61,808 nucleotides of DNA from Gnetum montanum (lineage: Eukaryota; Streptophyta; Gnetopsida; Gnetales; Gnetaceae): assembly GCA_015680685.1 (NCBI GenBank), contig MNCI01016033.1:2930-64737 (forward strand), written 5' to 3'. The position numbers were made by a program, and so were the translations under genes. The notes beneath the pieces were generated by a model. That model was given only the letters and a program-made list of their open reading frames with translations, was not told where the DNA came from and did not search any database. Positions 57,528-61,808 of the stretch are shown here, piece after piece. The first letter of the stretch is position 1. Every line of letters begins with the position of its first letter.

Positions 57528-59691
57528 ATGCTCATTTCAAGTGCAAAAAAAAGCATCATATTTTCAATCAAGATGAATCTAAAAAAGAATATTACCTACA
57601 ATGCAAATCTAGCTAGTAAGAAAGCCTTCGTAATACCACATATAAGTCCTATTCAAGAAAAGCTCAAGCTAAATCATGTAATCACTTATAACTTAAACTT
57701 TTATAATAAAGAATCAAAAGTGTTTGAAAAATTTAAAAAAGTTGGTAGTAATAGCTATGCATAATTGAAACTTCTTGCTTTAGAATTGATGACCAAAAGA
57801 AATGAACTAGCTATTAAAGAAATTCTCATAAATGTAATGGAAATATTTTCTTCAGGTAAGTCTAAACACATGCCAACCTCTAAGGATGTTTTCATTTGTT
57901 TATCAATGATAAAAATGCTTATTTGTCATTTATGAGTACCTGCATAATTACTTATAAATTCCTACTTCCTGCATCTATCCCTAAGCAATCCTTAGAAGAT
58001 CATAGGTCACATCCTTAGTTAAATATAGACATACTAGTAGACCTTCTCTATTCTATTTGTAAAATTTATAATGCATGGATGGACTGCATCAATCATTGTA
58101 CTACAATTTAGTAGGGTACCATTAAGACCCTATACTATATCTAGGTTTGAAACTTGAAATGCATCTAGGCAAGAATCTTAGTGCACAATTTCATACATCT
58201 ATAAATGTGAAAGAAGGTATAAGTAGCAAATTTGGTTTTAAATAACTTCTTACATTATAAGTGCAAAGATTCTACAAGTGGGTTCCTACTCAATTACTAA
58301 GATTTATGGTAAGTCCTATTCTTTTGATACAATGGGAGGTTATGAATCTAAATAATAAGAACCAAATAATGCTAAAGAAAATATCTATCATAATCCTAAA
58401 AGAACTATTCAAGAATTATCTAACACCAAGGTGTCAACCCAAAGATCATCTAAGCATGCCTTGACACTTACTTCTAAAGAACAATCCAAAGATCTTATTA
58501 ATTGTACATAAGACTACATTAGGTAAGGATAAGGACATAGGTGATGAATTTCTTTCTATTTCTTCTCCTAAGTATTTTGATACTGTAGACATTAATTTGT
58601 ATACAAGCTTTTAAATCTTGAATGCTACTACTTTCACTATTCATAATTAATTAATAAACTTGACTAAAGCATCACATAGTCTAATGACCTATGTCAACTT
58701 AATGACTACCAGTGTCTATAAACTATTAGGAGTCCAAAATTACTTATCCTATATATGAATTTCCTATTCTTATGAGTGGAATAAAAATAAGAATTTTTAG
58801 GAAAAATTGGTCAAAGGTTGAAGCAATGATGCAAACACAATAATTAAAATAGCACAATAATATTCATTTATTACCAAACAACATAATATACTAAATGCTC
58901 ATGAGCTTGTAAGAGTTTTAGTATATCTCGATGTTGAATCTATAATTCATTACATAACATTTAGGCAAGTAGAGAATAGCAAAGATAATGAAATTTTAAT
59001 GACTATCAAGAACTTATTACTAATATGGAAGAAGAAAGAAGAAAGAAAAACTATCTTGCAAACTAAAATTAGTAAATATGATAAGATGAAATTATATTTT
59101 TTAAAATTTTCACAAATAGTGAAAAAATACAAGGCATATATTAGGCCCAAACTACAATTACTAGATTAAGGACCAAATCAAGAAGTTCCATCTATGAAAG
59201 TAGTGGAAAATGAGATTATGGAGATCAAAGAACAACACTAACAAGAGAAGAAAGAGCTATAGAATAAATCTTATCAACTAAAATAAAAAGTTAAAGATCT
59301 TTGAAAGACCAATCAAGAAATATTAATGGAGCATCTAACATTACAAGTCAACATCCAAGAAGCCAAGAAGAGTATGTATGATGTAAATTCATCGTTAGAA
59401 GAACATAAATAGTAGCTTATTTTGAAAGAGGATGAAGTTAAGGCCTATTAGATAGAGATAGAAAAGGAAATGAAAGCACTCAAGATATCCATAAAGTCAA
59501 AACAACAAAAAGCACTACATTTAGAATCATTACAAGATTTATTAGAAGTGGAAGTACTTCCTTCCTCACTTATTTCTATTTCTATTTCTAATGTCTCAAA
59601 AGGACTTAAAGATCCCCTACCTACATCCAAGTCATTCCTTCTTAATGGGATGGAGTACATATTATCCTTTCCCCAAATTATCACTTCATGA
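57528..59691 (+). pseudogene. Long coding relic of unknown function with coiled-coil C-terminus
   Basis: The first part (57570-57840) reads MNLKKNITYNANLASKKAF onward, with one TAA, and continues through KHMPTSKDVFICLSMIKML. After a frameshift near 58490, a single frame runs for about 400 codons to TGA at 59689-59691 with only Gln-type TAG/TAA and a few TGA stops. It contains QHNILNAHELVRVLVYLDVE near 58900, KISKYDKMKLYFLKF near 59070, then a long Glu/Lys/Gln/Leu coiled coil (59200-59530) and a Ser-rich end. No family was recognised and no gag-pol motif is present. The N-terminal half is more decayed. A young LTR element is inserted 43 bases downstream of the stop. Confidence 0.5.
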
Positions 59692-59759
59692 TGTAACTTT
59701 TCTTCTAAGATTAATAAAGAATAGAATTCCATCATGATGAGACGCGACTTGCATGTGCC

Positions 59760-59789
59760 GCGATATCGCATCTTACCCTGCGATATCGC
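59760..59789. repeat. Two copies of palindrome GCGATATCGC, 20 bp apart
   Basis: GCGATATCGC is perfect at 59760-59769 and 59780-59789, within 60 bases of the LTR start. The spacing is exactly 20 bp. Confidence 0.95.
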
Positions 59790-59979
59790 GTCCCGCTGCC
59801 ATATCTAAAAATAAGAGGTGGCACTCCCTTAATTTCCCAATCCTGGCTAGTGTAGCGAAGTTCTGGTAGATTGATCACTCCAGAGTTAGAATTTTTCCCC
59901 ATGTGCCCGCAGTAGGAGTCCTAGAGTAAGCGGCTCTTTATTCGAGCAGCTTGTAACCTAGACCCAAGTTGTGTACGGC

Positions 59980-59985
59980 AATAAA
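59980..59985 (+). terminator. Polyadenylation signal candidate in young LTR
   Basis: AATAAA within the LTR about 245 bases from its start; plausible signal for retroelement transcript ends. Confidence 0.45.
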
Positions 59986-60062
59986 GACGAACTTGATTGG
60001 ATAAACCTTGTAGCACGTGGTTTCATTTATTGCTTTCATTTACTGCTTTCCTAGTGTGTTCA

Positions 60063-60390
60063 AGTACGACTTGATTACGAGCGTCTACGGACGTGTACGG
60101 CTAGTCAAGGAATCAGCTTCTTGACGCAACGCATGAGTACGACTCAATTACGAGCATCGGCTGCTTGGTAACCCAGTAGCGTATTCCAGGATTTTGTGCT
60201 TGGTAATCCCAGTGTTAGTCTGATGTGTACAGCTAGTTGAGGAATCGGCTGCTCATTTCTAGGCTAGAACATGTGATAAGTACGCGTTAGTTACGAGCAC
60301 CCACGGGTGTGTACGGCTAGCTAAGGAATCAGCTGCTTATCACACATAGGCTAAATAGGTGCCTCAGTACGACCACTTCGAGCACTTGCG
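60063..60390. repeat. Interspersed modular repeats in the young LTR
   Basis: The module AGTACG followed by TTACGAGC occurs at 60063, 60136 and 60279, with a weaker one at 60366. The module TGTACGGCTAGTCAAGGAATC occurs with variants at 60094, 60226 and 60310, each followed by a GCTGCTT-like end. Modules alternate with spacings of about 70-140 bp. Confidence 0.75.
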
Positions 60391-60765
60391 TTACGTGTGG
60401 CAATCCCAGTAACGGCTAGCGTTTGGTAAGCCACAGTTGCATAATTCAGGGTGTGTCCGGTAAGTGGGAACGGATGTTGATGCTAGTTAATTTAGACTTA
60501 GGACATTAGTTAGAGTTAGCTTAATTTCTCAACCCTTTCCTCTGATAGCATAGGAGATAAGCCAAAAATACCAAAAAAATCACATACCTCAGACTTGCTT
60601 AACCATACACCGTGACACATACAAGAAAGCTTGGGAAGACAACGAACGATTAGCCCCAAGTGTTTCTTGTGGTGTTAAGGCATTTAGTCTGCGGAGTTCG
60701 ACCGGATTGCGCGTGCATGCTCGTATTCGTATGGTGGAGTGTAGGGGTACCTCGCCACTCATCAT

Positions 60766-60783
60766 TGGTGCCGTTGCTGGGGA
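60766..60783 (+). other. Primer-binding site, tRNA-Asp type
   Basis: TGGTGCCGTTGCTGGGGA directly follows the LTR and matches TGGCGCCGTTGCCGGGGA, the tRNA-Asp-complementary site used by many plant Ty3/gypsy elements (Athila, Tat), with two C-to-T differences. Confidence 0.88.
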
Positions 60784-60910
60784 CTAAGTGTTTTTTTGCC
60801 AATTAAACATAAGGGATATCACTCACATTGTTGTCAGCTTAAAACGAACCTTAGGGTTAATCAGTTAATCAAGAACATTAAATAACGATGAAAACTGCAC
60901 ACCAATAGAA

Positions 60911-61808
60911 ATGGCTTCTTCTCATGAAATCAACTCACCTAAGGACAATACAGGAGAAAGTCAGCATCATACGCATAACCAAGATCAACCATGTCCTCAA
61001 CAATCTAAAGTCACATATACTCATCCCGATGAGTATGTGCCAGATTTTACCTTTGTTTTTCATCAAGATGAGCAACTGCGGTGGAGAGACATGCAAGATA
61101 ACATCGTGTTACCCCCAGATCGCTCTGCTCCCAATATGCTTTCCCGTGCCTTGGTACGGATTGGCATGCACGAGCTACTTGCTGAATACGTTTTGGATGG
61201 TTATGACATGAAGGATTATCATCCCACAAATGCCCAATGTATTCGAGATGCAAGGCAGGAGAGCCAACATTCACTTTTGAAGGGCAAGGTTCCCCACGTC
61301 ATTAGTGAAATAGGAGAAGAGGAACCCCTCACGATGGGTTTCTTAGAAAATGATGTTCCTCCTGCTCAATCTAGTGAAGAGGTTAGGCATCAGGGCCTTA
61401 GATCAACGATACATATTCCAGGCTCTGATCCCCATGAGCACCAGCTATTCATGGCAGGAACAACTACTCACACTAATGACGGATTCGTTGATCGTCACAA
61501 CGATCGGGGTCGAAGCATCCGAAGAGAAGGTAAGAAACATCACCATGGTGATAGATCACCTTCTTCTTCTCCTTCATCTCATCATTCACACTCTCCTTCC
61601 ACATCTAGGCGCAACCACCATGGGCATAATCTAGAGAATAAAGGTAAAAGAGATGAAATGCCTCGACAAGAAAGTCGAGAGGAGTTAGGACAGGGGCAAG
61701 GACGTAGGGAGAATAGGGAACCACAACGTAGACATCACAGACGTCATGAAAGAGATGATCATGATGAACCCCTATTCGCAACCCGAAGTATGCTCGATAT
61801 TAGAGAGG
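60911..61808 (+). CDS. gag: Intact gag of the young Ty3/gypsy element, 5' part (runs off the window)
   Basis: The frame from ATGGCTTCTTCTCATGAAATC is open for 299 codons to the window edge without a stop. The start is the first ATG in a good context (G at -3, G at +4), 127 bases after the primer-binding site. The product opens MASSHEINSPKDN and contains PDEYVPDFTFVFHQDEQL near residues 43-60 and MLSRALVRIGMHELLAEYVL near 82-101. From about residue 195 it becomes rich in His, Ser, Arg and Asp, with an SPSSSPSSHH run near 216 and repeated Arg-Arg pairs to residue 290. This is a typical basic N-terminal half of a Ty3/gypsy Gag; the capsid core and zinc knuckle would lie beyond the window. Athila or Tat affinity is inferred from the primer site. 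Confidence 0.82.
   Translation, partial: MASSHEINSPKDNTGESQHHTHNQDQPCPQQSKVTYTHPDEYVPDFTFVFHQDEQLRWRDMQDNIVLPPDRSAPNMLSRALVRIGMHELLAEYVLDGYDMKDYHPTNAQCIRDARQESQHSLLKGKVPHVISEIGEEEPLTMGFLENDVPPAQSSEEVRHQGLRSTIHIPGSDPHEHQLFMAGTTTHTNDGFVDRHNDRGRSIRREGKKHHHGDRSPSSSPSSHHSHSPSTSRRNHHGHNLENKGKRDEMPRQESREELGQGQGRRENREPQRRHHRRHERDDHDEPLFATRSMLDIRE

Larger units (their letters stand above)
59735..60764 (+). mobile_element. Young 5' LTR, 1030 bp
   Basis: Begins TGATGAG and ends CTCATCA, a perfect 7-bp inverted pair, and is followed after one base by a primer-binding site. CpG dinucleotides are abundant and TAG/CTA excess is absent, unlike the rest of the window, so the insertion is recent. It carries an AATAAA word and internal modular repeats. 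The preceding five bases are CATCA; the far duplication is beyond the window. Confidence 0.92.

Noticed and set aside
60924-61634. Alternative plus-strand frames at 60924-61211 and 61350-61634
   Set aside because: Both are in a different frame from the 299-codon gag that starts at 60911 and runs uninterrupted through them.

Overview
The window is eukaryotic nuclear DNA from a plant with a large, repeat-filled genome. It is AT-rich, almost CpG-free outside its two edges, and built from old LTR retrotransposons in both orientations. The great age of the copies, their nesting and the long LTRs would suit a gymnosperm, but the sequence does not prove the taxon. I see no intact cellular gene, no rRNA or tRNA gene and no CRISPR array. 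Nearly all reading frames are broken, mostly by TAG stops where CAG is expected, the signature of cytosine deamination at methylated CHG sites.

Left third (1-18.2 kb): a Tat-lineage Ty3/gypsy element is represented by RT-RNase H (75-1900, minus) and by gag-protease (11.75-15.4 kb, minus). Between them lie a degenerate tandem array with a period near 187 bp (2.6-5.6 kb), a second small array, and a decayed multi-exon coding relic on the plus strand (8.0-11.5 kb). A 538-bp solo LTR with a perfect ACAAG target duplication sits inside an exon of that relic.

Middle (18.2-55.7 kb): Tekay/Del-like chromovirus sequence is arranged as LTR - internal - LTR - internal - LTR fragment on the plus strand (LTRs at 18190-22711, 33839-36818 and 54838-55650), so the central LTR is shared. 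The first internal region is interrupted in integrase by a complete but dead minus-strand chromovirus (26575-33389, with both LTRs). The second is interrupted by about 16 kb of other material: a minus-strand chromovirus-like element (38-43.6 kb), a plus-strand four-exon relic with a TATA box (44.2-46.4 kb), a minus-strand relic resembling the putative plant transposon protein family (47.4-49.1 kb), a Ty1/copia gag with PBS and LTR (49.6-52.4 kb), and another LTR/PBS/gag remnant (52.6-54.2 kb).

Right end (55.7-61.8 kb): an anonymous AT-rich stretch, a further plus-strand relic ending in a coiled coil (57.5-59.7 kb), and then a sharp change to CpG-rich, undecayed DNA. This is a young LTR retrotransposon with a 1030-bp LTR (TGATGAG...CTCATCA), a tRNA-Asp-type primer-binding site and a gag frame open for 299 codons to the window edge. 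It is the only intact coding sequence seen.

The most unusual material is the set of decayed, intron-containing or coiled-coil accessory genes that are not standard gag-pol, the hidden arrays of nucleosome-like period, and the regulatory-looking motif clusters in the LTRs (TGTCTC/GAGACA and CCATGAGTCATGG).
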